64,000 nucleotides of DNA from Ciona intestinalis (taxonomy: Eukaryota; Chordata; Ascidiacea; Phlebobranchia; Cionidae). The position numbers and the translations under genes are program-made. Positions 36,401 through 49,155 of this stretch are shown here, piece after piece (positions within the stretch are counted from its first letter, which is position 1; every line of letters starts with the position of its first letter). The stretch is taken from contig NW_004190413.2 of assembly GCF_000224145.3 (NCBI RefSeq), forward strand, positions 17,401-81,400, given 5' to 3'. Under the pieces are notes generated by a model that saw nothing but the letters and a program-made list of their open reading frames with translations, did no database searches and was not told where the DNA came from.

Positions 36401-39400
36401 AATAGCAAACCAAATAGTAAGATGACAGATTGTTCATAACCAGAGGATTAATAAGGTTAGATTATCCCAACATGCAGGACAACTGGAACAAATACATAAC
36501 CATTATAAAAGGTGGAAGAGGTTTAAAGGTGCAGAAATATTATTTTCGAACTTAATTTAATTTCCTAATTTATTAAAGGTTTGAGTTTCGTATGATACAT
36601 TAAACACCACTCAAGTCTCTGCGAATACTTTAGTTTGGTGAGGTCCTGTGACAACTAGTCAGATATTGTATACATATGCATTAAATACATAACCAATATA
36701 AAAGGTTGAAGAAGTGTATGAGGTCGAAATATTATTTCCTAATTTAAGGCTTTATTATTTTGTTTGATTATTAAAGTTTAATTAAATTGTTATAGAATGA
36801 GCGAGAAGTTGGAAAAGTTGTTTGGGTTAAAAGACATTGAATAAGAAAGTTTGCATTAAATGTTTGGGTTGATTATTATGATGTCACAATCTGCACTGTG
36901 ACATCATACATGCCAGTTATTAACAATATCCATCATGCTTATTTATTGTCATAATGCAACATTATTACATCATAATCATTCTTTTGGTTATTTCAGCCAT
37001 TTATCAAATGGTTTTAGAATTTTTTTAATTTTTTTGTTATAACAATTTTTTTTTATATTTTTAGATCTAAATAATTTTGAAAAATATTGAATTTCTAATA
37101 ATGTTGCACATGCCAAATATCATGTGCCTACTGTTGCGCATGACTGATTGGTTGAATTGAACCGTCTCAAACAGATTCCGGGGACTTGAATTATCATCTG
37201 TATGTAAATAGGGGTGTAGAGGTTGTAGTTGGTAAGAATGAGGGGTGTTTGCTATTTGATATGCTTTGGGGTGGTTCACCTCAGAGATTAGTTTATTGGA
37301 CCATACGCTATTACGACCAAAACAACACCCATGCTAGTGCAAAGGTGCTTAAACTTTTTTGGCTTTACAATGCCTACAAAACCTATACTTGGATTTAAGT
37401 CAGAGTCACCCAATACCCTGACAAGGCTAACAAGGCCCTTAGATGGTTGAGCGTCTAAAGTCGTAGATAGCAAAGGAGAAAAACATGTCAGAGGTATTTT
37501 ACCGATGTTTAAAATCTCTTTGACAATTGTAACAGTTAACAGCAGAATCCTGTATCACCTAATTACTAAAAATTTTATGAGACTAAACCCACCACACAGA
37601 GCATAAACATAGAAATCTCATACCATGCCGGAAATCCCATGAATGCAAGATGCTGTAATGTGAAGAATTACGACTTTGATCGTAAACTTTCGTTGATGTT
37701 AATGGACATTCTTGGGTTAAATCGCCAGTGCCTGCGAAAGATACATCATGCATGATGTGTGTGTGATATAGGGGGTGCAAGAAGATGTAAATCTTGACAT
37801 AAAACAGAGGGAATGAAACGTCAGGTTGAACAACAGTATGGATTTATATAAAGGTTGAATAAATGCAACTTATTTATCCTCGCATGATGGGGAAACAACA
37901 GTCGTTATAACATGGGTGTTCTGTTTCATACACCTCGTGCCCGTTACAAATTACCACGTATGTAACTCATTTATCCTCGCATGATGGGGAAACAACAGTC
38001 GTTATAACATGGGTGTTTTGTTTCATACACCTCGTGCCCGTTTGCAAGTTACCACGTATGTAACTTATTTATCCTCGCGTGGTAGGGCAACGAAAGTCCT
38101 TACTCGTTATAACACGGGTGTTCTGTTTCATACACTTTGTGCCAGCTTACAAATTACCACGTATGTAACTTGTTTATCCTCGCATGGCGGAACAACAACA
38201 GTCAACATAACATGGGTGTTCTGTTTCATACACCTCGTGCCGGTTACGAATTACCACGTATGTAACTTAATTGGTGTGTGTTTTTCTGTATTGGCTGTTA
38301 ATTATACCCAATGACACATAAACCCCTAAGCCATAATATGGTGTGTAGCAGCTTTAAGCCTTGAACCCAGTGTCGTTTGATTAAAATGCAAAACTAGGAC
38401 TCACTATAAGCATGATGTTTACTTGGAGACCTGGGATCCATGAAGGAGCTTTCAACACTAATACAGCTCCTGCTGAAACTTGCTTGTGGAACATCAAGAG
38501 TGGAGTTTACTAAATGTGTGGGAGGGGTGTTTAGTATTAACTGCTTGGGGAGGGGGTTGTGCGAACTATATCATAGGCATAACATTGTGGTAACATCATT
38601 TCTTTTTAAAACAGGGGTGACATTTACCACCCAAGTTTAACAGCTCTGTCTAGGGTGAAATAAAACAGCTCTGTCTAGGGTGAAATTTACTGGAGAATTA
38701 TATTCTTTTTAAAGTCTAGTTTAACAAGTTTAAACCATATCATAATTGTACAATATATGTTGTAGCACCCTGTTTTATTCAAACCAACTTTACCCTGCAG
38801 TTATCTGTCCATACAAACAAGCAGGAGGCCAACACATGTGTCATAATGACTGTGATGACATCATAATGTAATGTAAATGCATTACACAACTAACCAATCT
38901 TGGCACATTGAACTAAACAAACATATTCTAACTCACAATTATAAGTTGGGTTGTGCGAATATGTTTCTCTCCGTGAACTTGAAGGTTTCTCCTGCATAGG
39001 AAAATAAATATTAGCATAAGCAAAGCAGGCCAAAGACAGATTTATTCGACACTGATGATGCCGTACAGGTGAAATATAATATACAATTCATGCTCCTTGA
39101 TACTTCATAGTGACTGTTATTTCATTAAGAAGAAGACACAAGAACAGGGCTAGATTCACGAAAATCGTTACATTTACTAAAAACCTAGTTATTACACACA
39201 CCAGTGAATCGTTCAGGAATTCATGGCTGACTGATTTCTTGTGATCAATGAAGCGTAACTCGTTGTTGGTTGGCGTGGCGATATTATCCTCGCTTACTGC
39301 TCGGTAGATCTTGCTTGGCGTGTGCATTGTTGATGGCTGTGATGTCATAATGGTCGATAATTAAATGCGCGGGTTATAAACAAAATTAAAATCTAATGAA

Positions 39401-42400
39401 GAATTTCTTCTAAGTCTTCTAAGTTAATATTATAATGCAGGTCGATGTTTAATACATAAACAATTGAAGCGAATATAGTACGATGGGGGAAGATGGGACA
39501 CCTTCAGCACATAATATCCAAAGATCATGTTTTACAAACAATTAACATATCGGAGTCGTAAGGATACGGTTTTATAATTGAATGTTCTTTGTTTACTACT
39601 AAATGGGACGAGAAAATAAAATGAAAAGTTGTCCCATCTTCCCCCACCCTGCTATATGTCCTTGTGCAAAACACTTGGTGTGTATCTCAAAACCCAGTGG
39701 TTACTAATGGGTTGCAGCACCCTGGGTGTTGGGGTAATATCGGATTTGTGATTATATTTACTATTTGCAGCAGTCTTTAAATAGAATAACTCACAAATAT
39801 ATTTAATGCAACGGATACGCTAGCTTTTTGGCAACGAGTTGTTCAATGTCTGGTAAAGTACTACGATTGGCACAAGTTTTGTATCCCGTCAACTGATGTG
39901 GATTTTAATTGGTAGCTTGTTTACCCTCTAATTACGAGAAATTTTTCCCCAGGAGTAAGTTTAAGAAACACTGCATTAGAACATGCTTATAAATTAAACA
40001 CACGCATAGTTGCAAGTACTTGGGCAGAGAAACTTACATCATATTCCCCACCATGAGTTACATTGGTCGGCGTGTTCAAGTCAAAAGACGTTTGATGCAT
40101 TCTATCAGGAGAACCAAGCCTTGAGTTCTGTTGATGTCAATATACTAAAGTATTAAAACAACCAGAAACCAACCTACAGATTATATTAACTCTATATTTA
40201 TTAATAAAAGAAACTCCAATTTATAAATCCTACTAATGGGTTGTTTTAATTGTCAGATATCAAACACAACCAGAATTACATTTGCGGTAACTTTAAGTGG
40301 GCATGCATGAGGTGTATGAAACAGATTGACATAGCGCCCATGTTATAACGACTGTCAGTACCCACCACACTAAGATCTTCATTAAATATTAAATAAAAGA
40401 CTATCAAAGAACCAAACTTATGTAACATTACAACCAGTGGCGCAGCCAGGGGGGTTTCGGGGGTCGTGACCCCCCCGTTTAAACCAAAAAAAAATTATTA
40501 AAAAAAATAAAAATAAAATATTTTTTTTGAAAAATGTTTTGATTAAAATTCCCCCCCCCCCTTATTTTTTCTGGCTGCGCCACTGATTACAACACAATTA
40601 ATACAATACCAACCCCGTTATTATCAAAACAATCTGAGTTTCCACGAACTCGGCCACCAAACTCATCTTTTCTCATCTTCCTTTCAAGTTCAACCAATCT
40701 GACAATTTAAGATGATTTATAAGAAGTGAAAACTTTACCAAAACAAAGTCAATATGATATATTAGGGAGGGAAAGATGGGACACCTTTTCAATCTATTTT
40801 CTCTTCTAATTTGGTAGTAAACAAAGAACATTGTATTATAATATGATTGATATATTATTAGATTTTCTTACCTTGACTCCATCCGTTGTTGAGTCGTTGA
40901 ACCCTTCACTGATTGGAGTTGGTTGATGGTCGCTTTACAAGATTGGTGCTGAAAGTAACAAGAATGCTTTTAATATAAAACAATTATCTCAACCATTATA
41001 CAGTATATAGATTAAAGTATGTTATTTCGATTTCCACTGTTATATTAATTCTCCAAGTTTTGTGGTTTGACTTTATTTTCCCTGTGTTTACATCAGCAAA
41101 TACAAATGGAAACGGTCAGTAGTTAGGAATGGGGGAATGATAGTGTTCGTATACGAGGGCCCTAACATATTAATACAGGCCTATCAAAGTAAAAGTGAAT
41201 TTTAGTAGTTCATACAACATCTAGAATTGCGAAATTATGTTTCAAACAAAACCCTCTCACCTCCTGGTGAAGTTTCTTCAACCTTAATTCCAAGACATTC
41301 ATTTTTTCGCTTGTCTCCAAGTTACTCAGGTTACTTTGCATCAACTTTTGCTCCAATGACTTGGATCTCATCTTCTCCGTCTTCAGATCAAACCTAGAAC
41401 TCTCATGATCTCGCACCAAACCCAACAACTTCCTCTCCATCTCTTCCTTCTCAACCCCTGATGCTTCAACAAGCGACTTCAACTCATTGTTGTCGCCCTC
41501 CACGGACTTCACCCTCTCACTTAACTTTCGTATTTCAACTTCACGATGCGATATCATCTTCCAAGCTCTCTCAGCTTCAGCAGTTTGTGTTTCTACCTAA
41601 AGTGAGGGAATGAGAATTAAGAACTGAATATCAGAATCATGTTTTGGTGGCCACATGGTAAGTCTTTTTTTTCCACTGCACCGTTAACAAGTGACTTTTT
41701 TTTAAGCTTTATTTCATAAAATGTAAAAATAGTCACTAAACTAATAATTTTACACTGGAGGATAAATAGGTTACATACATGCCGACATAGTAATTTGTAC
41801 CCATGGAATGAAAATATAAATTATCTGATCATATCATATTTTGGTAGCCACATCCTACATGGTAAAGTTTTTATAGACAATTTGCTTTATCAAAGCTTAA
41901 GTTTATAAAGTGTGAAAAAAAATCATTATTTGGTATATTTTACACTGAATAAAAACGCAATTGTTTTTCCCTTTTAAATCCGGATCAATTTTCCTATTGA
42001 AAACAAAAAAAGACAAAAAGAGAACTGTAAATATGTACACAAACCCGAATATATATTTTTACCTCCAGTGTTTTTTCCTCCAATTCATCCATTAATATCT
42101 TTTTATGTAAATCTAAAAATAGTGGTTTATGGTAAAATTAGTTTCTATTCTTAACTAAAGCATATCTCACCTGCTTTTTCACCAATTGAATTTATCTTTG
42201 CTGAGTAACTCGTCTCTAACATCTCTGTTCGTGTTTTCATTGTCTCTAGCTCCCTCTTAAGGGCAATATTTTCCGACTTAAGTTTAGCAGCTTGGCTCTC
42301 TGCTTCCACCAACTGGCTCTCCTCAGCAGACGACTTTTCCTCGGACGTCTTAGACAGCTCAATCTCTGACTTCAACTTAGCATCTTCAAGTGAATTAATA

Positions 42401-45400
42401 GCATTCTTAGCAGACTGAAGATCACATTCCAACTTTTCTTTTGCAATCTTCGCATCAGCCAAGGCCTTCTCTACATTTCTAACAATCAATTTCTGTTCCT
42501 CTAATTCAGCATTGAGTGTTCCAACAATGACATCATGTTCACATGATTGAGATGCCAACTTTTCCTCCAACGCATCAACCCTAGCAGTTACAGCAAGATT
42601 TTGTTCCTCCAAGATTGCACAATCATTAGTGGCTTTATCTAAATCTTTCCTAGTTGTGTTTAACTCTCCTCTAACACTCTCCAGTTCAATCCCCACTTGC
42701 TCAAGTCCAGCAATTCTCTCATTTAATTCAATCACCTCTAATTTACTTTCTTCATATTTAGATTTCACAATTTCCAGATTTTCAAGNNNNNNNNNNNNNN
42801 NNNNNNNNNNNNNNNNNNNNNNNNNNNNNNNNNNNNNNNNNNNNNNNNNNNNNNNNNNNNNNNNNNNNNNNNNNNNNNNNNNNNNNNNNNNNNNNNNNNN
42901 NNNNNNNNNNNCAAGCTGAGACATCTTATCTTCCAACTTAATCCTCAGATCTTCCACCTCAGACTTCAACCCATCACACTCAACCTTCCCAGCATCCCTT
43001 TCCTTCACCACATCTTCCAACTTGGACTTCAACTCCTCCAGAACTTCATCCCGACTCCTCCCAACCTCAAGCAATCTCTCCAACTCTTCTTTCGCAGACA
43101 CAAGCTCCTCCTGAAGATTCTTTACATCCACCTCGAACCCGTTCCTTTGTCCTCGCATCATCTCGGCTTCTGCCCTAACACTCAACACCTCGGACTCCAA
43201 ACAACCAACTTTCTCCTTTACCGAACATAATTCCTCCTTCAAAGCTTTACATTCTTTACCAGATTCAGCTAATTTCACGCCTTCCTCCTCAAGCTTTACT
43301 TCCAATACTTCTAACTCATCAACAACCACATCATAATCGCGCTGCAACTTGTATATTTCATTGCCCGCTTCATCAGTGTTCACCAATAAATCATTTTCAA
43401 CCCGTGCAAGATTTTCTTTAAGTTGATCACATTCAGCAACACTGTGTTCCATGGTCGATAACTCCGCTTTAAGATTGCTTTCACTTGCTCGCAACTCTTC
43501 AACTTGTTCCCCCATCTCCACCAACCTGTGTTGAGCGTCTTCCAACTTAGATGCGACTTCTTCCATATCAGCAACCTTCACCAAAGCAGCATCAAGCTCA
43601 CCACACTTGGTGTTATAATTAGATTTTAAATCTTTTAAGGAATCCTGTAAACCTTGTTTAGCAGAGTTAAATTTTGTCTTGGTTGCTTCAAGTTCGTGCC
43701 TAGCAGACTCTAATTGTCCCTCCATAATTTGAAACTCTTTAGTTTTATTTTCCAATTGATATTCAAGTTCTAACACTTTAGTGCTAGCGTCATCTATTTG
43801 TTTGCTTTTGGTTTCCAAATCTTCATTCAGTTTCCTGTTCTCTGATTCGGCATTACGAAGTATCGATCTCACTTCAAACAACTGACTTCTCTCACCTTCA
43901 AGGACGATCTTCAAACTATGATAATCAACCTTCGCCTTCTCGAGATCCGAACTCAGCGATCTTTCCTCCAAAACAGAGGTTGCCAACCTCTCTTGAACAT
44001 CCTCCAACACCATCCTTGTGCTCTTAAGATCAACATCTTTCTTCTTCATCTCTGTCCTCACTTGATCCATCTCTTCCTGGAGCAAAGTTAAAGACGACTT
44101 TAGATCTTCCATATTACTCTTAATCTTCCCCGTCTCCTCCGGAGAAGTCCATGTCTCCTGCAGCAAACTGATCTTCCCATTAAGCTCTTGCACCTGAAAG
44201 TTGAAATAGAAACTACATACACATAAAACAAAGAGATCATTAACTCTACTGGATATGCTCTGAAACTGCTTTATAAGCTTTATAATTAAACTTGTTATAG
44301 GCCGCCGGTAGTGAAATAGATAAGCTTAGTTTTAATAAACATAGAAATTCTTACTGCATTCTTCAGAATTCAATAACATATTAACACTAGTGTGTATTTG
44401 CATACACAGTTTACAGTGGCAATTCGCATGGACGTTTAGGGTAACGTTACACAGACAAAATAAGTCATGGCTTACCTCGAACTGTGTGACCACAGACATG
44501 TGTTCTCCCTGGCTCCAATCAGGTGTATCTGCAGTTAAAGGTGGCATGAGTTGCAAAGGTTACGAGAGAATATAAACAAAGTGCATTGCTGGTTTAAAAA
44601 TGCTATTACGTCCTTTACACACAATCAGCAATAAAATGTAATCACATAAATAAAAAGCATAAAAGTTTTTTTAAACAGGATTGTAATACTAGGCAAAGAG
44701 TATTATATGTTTTTTGGGGTAATGGGCCAACTGTGGCCTAAATCTTAGGTGCCGTGGCGTGTGTTACAGCAGTTTCATTCAGATGAATATCTTACACAGG
44801 ATTGTAATGCCAGGTAAAGAGTGTTATATAGTAGGGTGGGGGCAGATGGGACACATTTAGCACAAAATAACCAAATATCCTGATCGTATTTTAAACAATT
44901 AACAATAATTTATTGGAGTCGTGAAGATACGGTTTTATAATTCTTTAAATGTATTTTGTTTACTACCAAATAGGTCGAGAAAATAGAATGAAATAGTGTC
45001 CCATCTTCCCCCATCTTACTATATGTCTCTTTGGGGTAATATGGCGTGTTACATCAGTTCCACCCACATGAATACCTTACCGACTTACCGTTTGCTTTAT
45101 TTTGTGCTTCTAGTTTGTATGAATCCAGTAATTCCTTAGTAAAGGCGTAACTTTCCTTGATCCTCAACTTTTCAGCTTCAAGACATTTTATTTGGGCTTC
45201 CTATTATCAACAATAGTATATATGGTAATGTTAGCTGGGTAAAGAACAAACAGAAACATAACATTAACAGCCACTTAGGGTATATCTACATTAGCATTAA
45301 TAAATCTGCAACTACAATGTGTTGGCCATATTTAGTTTTGAAAAAGTGGGAAGTCAGCTGGGGTTATGCATAGGGTTAGAGCTTCTAATGTTATTATAGT

Positions 45401-48400
45401 TTATTGTTGTAACCTAACTTATATTTGTGCTACCATTTTTATATTATCATCCATCAGTACACACCTAAAATCTGGCCTAATAGCTATTAGCCAGATAAGT
45501 TCCAACTTCCAACTATGCTGTTAAACAGTTACTTTACCAAAACATACAAAACAAACTATGCAACTATAGACCATAGACCTTCTGCAGCATTTCACCTGCA
45601 CATTGTTTGTGTTCTGGCATTCTTCCAAATTGTTCCTCAGTTCATTCAACTCTGTGTAACCGGCCATGAGGTTGGACCTCTCTTTGGTAAGTCGGGTGTT
45701 CTGTAAGTAAACAATATGATGATACATTGATACTTTTATTTTTTTATTCTGTATGGGTGAGGTCCTTGAGGACCTGGGATTTAGGACAGATTCGGCCCAT
45801 TACTTCAAAACCATTGCAAGCGCTTAAACCACTGAGCCACGGTGTCGAACTACACTGATACTTGCCAACACTACATGAGGTTGTACCCCCGAATTTATAA
45901 ACACGGGGTCAAAAATGTATTTTTAAATATTTCTTTACACAACATGTCCAGTCCAATAGTTATTTCAGACCTTAGTTTTTACCCTAACCCCTCAAACCCC
46001 TTAGGCTTTAACTTTAACCCCCTCTGGATTCACAAGTGTAAAAGGTGTATCATGTCCCCTACCCCCATCACTTATTCTTTGCTTTTGTAATACACATAAC
46101 AAGCTCACAGACTTATTATAACACCTTTCATACTTGTGAATTTGGATGGTTTAAGGTTGAAGCTAGAGAGATTGGGTTGCATAAGAGAGGTTGGGTTGGG
46201 GTTAAAGTTCACACATTACAAGACCATAAAGATATCCACATTAACCCATTTACTTCCAGTTAAGTTCCACAAACTTAATCCATAATCTTTTCACCTCTTT
46301 CTCTATTTGATCAAGCTGTGACGTAATATCCTTAAGTTGTCGTGACATCATCAAACATTCTTCTTTGCGATCCTCGCTTTCTTTCAAACGATCTTGCAAA
46401 CTGCAAGCAGTGTTTGTTTTAAGTTTAAATCAAAAGATCAAAGTTAGCAGTTGCAGACAGCTAGGTGTGAGTTAATAAGGAATCAAGGATAGTTTTATTA
46501 GAATATAACTTTGTTGAACAAATATTTTTTTACTGTTTCCTAATGTTCACTGAATAATGCAGTTTAGAAAATTCTGGCCTGCCCTGCTTCTATTAGTGCT
46601 GGTACATATGTACATTATAGTATTATTATAAAAATGTTTAAACAAATTTTTACTTGTTGCATTTTTGCTGCAGTTCATCTCTTTCTGGTCGTATGTTACA
46701 CAACTCATCGTTTAACGTTCGTTGTTCGTTCAAATCTTCCTTTAACTTTACAACACGTTGTTCTGTAACAATCATATTTGTGATGTAACAGTGGTGTATT
46801 ATTTTTTTAATAAAAAAAAATAATATTGTAATATTTTATAATTTAAATAAAGTTTAAAAGACAGAAGACTTTACCACCAGCCTTACTGTCATTCAAAATT
46901 TACAATAACCTTAAAAACTCCCCAATAACTCCAATTGTTTATAGTTGTAAACCAATCGTTAACCAACAGCAGTACTATGCATAAATTCATATATTGATAA
47001 TTAAACTAAAATACATCAATAACAACACATGGCAACAATTTAAGTTTGCTGAATAGTAATTGACTACTTGTACATTACACATGTAAGAAATATATTGTAA
47101 TATTTCACTTAAGCTTTTTTTTTATTTATTATTCATCAGCTATTTTTAGCTCAATGTAAAAACCTACTGACCCAGTTGTTTATTAGTTTGTTGCAAGGTT
47201 GAATAGTTTGATTCCAAAACTTCCTTGCCCTGAACTTCTTGTTGTAAAACTTCATTATCGCTTCGAAGGGAGGTCACCTTTTGCTCCAACTCCCGAACTT
47301 TGAACTGAACCTAAGTTGTTATCAATGGGTTATGGTTGTTATAGATAAGTAGAGAATCATTATATTATAATTGGCAAGTAAATTCTACACCCAAATTGGC
47401 ATGCTGTTATTTAGAACCTTATTTATTGGTAAATCAGGGGTGACATATGCAAGTACACTCGTAGACGTCATATAAAGGAATAGATTTAAATGATTAATGT
47501 GGTGAATGCAATATACTTTGATTCTGCTTGTTTGTATAGACACCTAACAGCAATATAAAAGCGTTTTAAGTTTTAGTCCAAAACTGAACCAAAACAGGGA
47601 TAGGGTAGGGGTGCTAAACTGGTAAAACACAACGTTATACACGATGTACCCTAAGAAATTAATGTTACGACTAACATGGACATGACACATCAAACTGCAC
47701 CACAAATCAAGGACCTGCCAAAGAGTTAGAAAGTGAAAGTGAATGGTGGATCCTACTGTGTTCTGCTGTCCAGTGTTTAAATGTTTTAAAATGCTTATTC
47801 TGCAGTCATTCATATGAAACAAACATATAACTCGCATGCAATGCAATGTGTGAAAAAGTTTATAAACACTACAAATGTATTAGTTACCCTTAAGTTTGCA
47901 GCGGGACTTGGGTTGGGAGAAATTGCTGGTGATTCGTTTGTGTATATCGTGTCTTTCTGTAAGTTAAGAGTTGCTTTAGTTGGTTCAGGAACAAAAAAAG
48001 AACAAGAATATAGTAAAACGTTAAACTTGTTTTAATGTTACCAAATAATTTATTTACTACAAAATCAAACAGAATAAAAGTAAGGACCATTTTACAACAA
48101 CCTACTGACTGTACTTTTATGCTGTTGCAGCCAGGCATATAATCAAGTATGACAGAATATTACTTAGGTTTTATTTAATTAAGACGGCCTAGGATGTGGA
48201 AAACAAGGGATAAACGAGAAATCATAGTCGACACGCAAATTACGAACAACCATTGGTGCTGGAGTTCATTAGCGCAGGGGATGCCCAGAAATTTATAAAA
48301 AGAGGAGAGTCTATTTTGAAACATTTTTTAACTCCTGGCTAGACCAACGTCACGTCAGGAAACGGCGCTTGTGTCCGCCATTACGGAGCCCACAAAGCGT

Positions 48401-49155
48401 GAATCGCATACAAATGCATGGTCGGCGTGTGTTTATTCGGTTCTTGTAAGCGATGCAAAGCTAGAAAACACTTCTAGAGGTTGTTTTAACATGTCCAGAA
48501 ATTCCATGGATGTCCAGAAATTTATAAAAAGAGGACAAGTCTATTCTGAAACATTTTTTAACTCCTGACTATACTACTGGAACGCTGCAACTCCTACTAA
48601 TAGGTAATAAAGCCCAACCTGTCTTGCTTGCAGGATCCTTGTAATTGGAGTCAATTGGTCAATTGAGGATAAATTGATTAAATTTGGAGACTTCGGTGCC
48701 CCCTCATTGTATGGATGATGCTATAAGAGAAAAAGTTTTTTTGCAATCAAATAACATTAAATATTATAGGTGCTAGTGAAGATTACTCTTGTGACGCCAT
48801 ACCGAAAAAATCTGGGGTGACATTGCTAAAATACAATTACACTAATAGTTGTCAAACATAGGGAACCTAATTGATTAATGTGGTGAATTCAATATACTTT
48901 GGCTCTCCATGTTTATATAGACACCTAACAGCAGGGTAAAATCCAGGGTGACATTGTTAAAATACAGTTACACTCATCGCATGGTCGTCAAAAATAATAT
49001 TCTCATTGATGTAAGTGAATACAACTACCCTGTCACCCTATAGGTTTGGCACCATGGGTGTAACATCATATTAAATTAGCAGGCCAAGCACTGACAGATT
49101 TTTTTGTCACCTCGTCAGCGTCAGAATCTTGCAGCAACAACTCCTCGTCATCCAT
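33460..49155 (-). CDS. NUMA1: NuMA homologue (spindle-pole coiled-coil protein), 23 exons recognised, 3' end missing
   Basis: Exons 5' to 3': 49111-49155, 48619-48720, 47888-47956, 47172-47310, 46654-46762, 46295-46400, 45596-45700, 45089-45200, 44476-44528, 42171-44193, 42063-42112, 41261-41596, 40872-40948, 40614-40698, 40038-40127, 39202-39336, 38937-38991, 37624-37731, 35476-35603, 34906-34990, 34383-34489, 33984-34061, 33460-33565. Phases agree at every junction, giving at least 1434 aa. Residues about 73-1140 are coiled coil. The C-terminal part has [22 protein letters not shown] and [10 protein letters not shown], matching NuMA's LGN/Pins-binding region (ELQQRN, PHLKTCYPLE). Basic stretches with RRDS, SSRRQT and STRRRRPKP resemble NuMA's NLS/microtubule-binding tail. 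NuMA links LGN to dynein and organises spindle poles. The start follows in-frame stops and has no N-terminal Hook/CH domain. Exon 10 spans a 125-N gap but keeps frame. The final exon starts in phase 1 and was not found. Confidence 0.82.
33748..33912. mobile_element. MITE copy 14, left end missing
   Basis: Starts at 'cagcacataatatccaaat', lacking the left inverted repeat. The right end is CTCATCTTCCCCCATCCTA. Located in a NuMA intron. Confidence 0.8.
35080..35420 (-). repeat. Tandem array of the ~95-bp 'gttacatacg' repeat
   Basis: About four units, each with 'gaggataaataagttacat', 'cgaggtgtatgaaacagaac' and 'ttataacgactgt'. The unit also occurs singly and in arrays at 37862-38270 and 58575-58970. 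Confidence 0.88.
35610..35700 (-). repeat. Short tandem repeat, ~25-bp unit
   Basis: 'gttacttgaggtcattggg' and close variants repeat three or four times directly upstream of the NuMA exon at 35476-35603, forming its polypyrimidine-side context. Confidence 0.65.
36180..36300. repeat. TA-rich microsatellite region
   Basis: Runs of (TA)n interspersed with 'acattctacattcc' in a NuMA intron. Confidence 0.8.
37862..38270 (+). repeat. Tandem array of the ~95-bp repeat, plus orientation
   Basis: About four units with 'taacatgggtgttctgtttc', 'atacacctcgtgcccg' and 'accacgtatgtaactcattt'. Opposite orientation to the array at 35080-35420, in the same gene's introns. Confidence 0.88.
39475..39653. mobile_element. 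Palindromic MITE copy 15
   Basis: Near full length; a short stretch of the core after 'ccaaagatcatg' is deleted. Confidence 0.88.
39800..39980 (-). repeat. Dispersed hAT-like repeat, reverse copy of 10188-10395
   Basis: Ends 'gtttaagaaacactgc', the inverse of the start at 10188. Shares 'gctagctttttggcaacgag' and 'ttgttcaatgtctggtaaag' with that copy. Confidence 0.65.
40435..40585. mobile_element. 151-bp hAT-type MITE with 8-bp target duplication
   Basis: Termini CAGTGGCGCAGCCAG and CTGGCTGCGCCACTG are perfect 15-bp inverted repeats. ATTACAAC flanks both sides (40427-40434 and 40586-40593). The interior has C and A homopolymers. CAGTGGCG ends plus an 8-bp duplication are diagnostic of hAT transposition. 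Confidence 0.92.
40761..40832. mobile_element. MITE copy 16, left end only
   Basis: 'agggagggaaagatgggaca' then 'tttggtagtaaacaaagaac'. The rest is lost, ending near a NuMA exon. Confidence 0.7.
42787..42911. other. Assembly gap (125 N) inside the long NuMA coiled-coil exon
   Basis: The reading frame is the same on both sides when the gap is counted as 125 bases, so its size may be real rather than a placeholder. Confidence 0.95.
44829..45021. mobile_element. Palindromic MITE copy 17
   Basis: Full length, in the NuMA intron between exons 8 and 9, flanked by TATA on both sides. Confidence 0.9.
45735..45845. repeat. Solo copy of the ~96-bp repeat
   Basis: 'ttctgtatgggtgaggtcc' and 'gacctgggatttaggaca' match the unit of the array at 54235-55471. 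Confidence 0.6.
48286..48573. repeat. ~65-bp direct repeat pair
   Basis: 48286-48346 and 48509-48573 share 'cagaaatttataaaaagagg', 'gtctattttgaaacattttt' and 'aactcctg', about 160 bp apart. The upper member is close to a NuMA splice site. Confidence 0.7.

Noticed and set aside
42629..42919. Plus-strand ORF across the 125-N gap
   Set aside because: Antisense shadow of the NuMA coiled-coil exon, extended by ambiguous bases.
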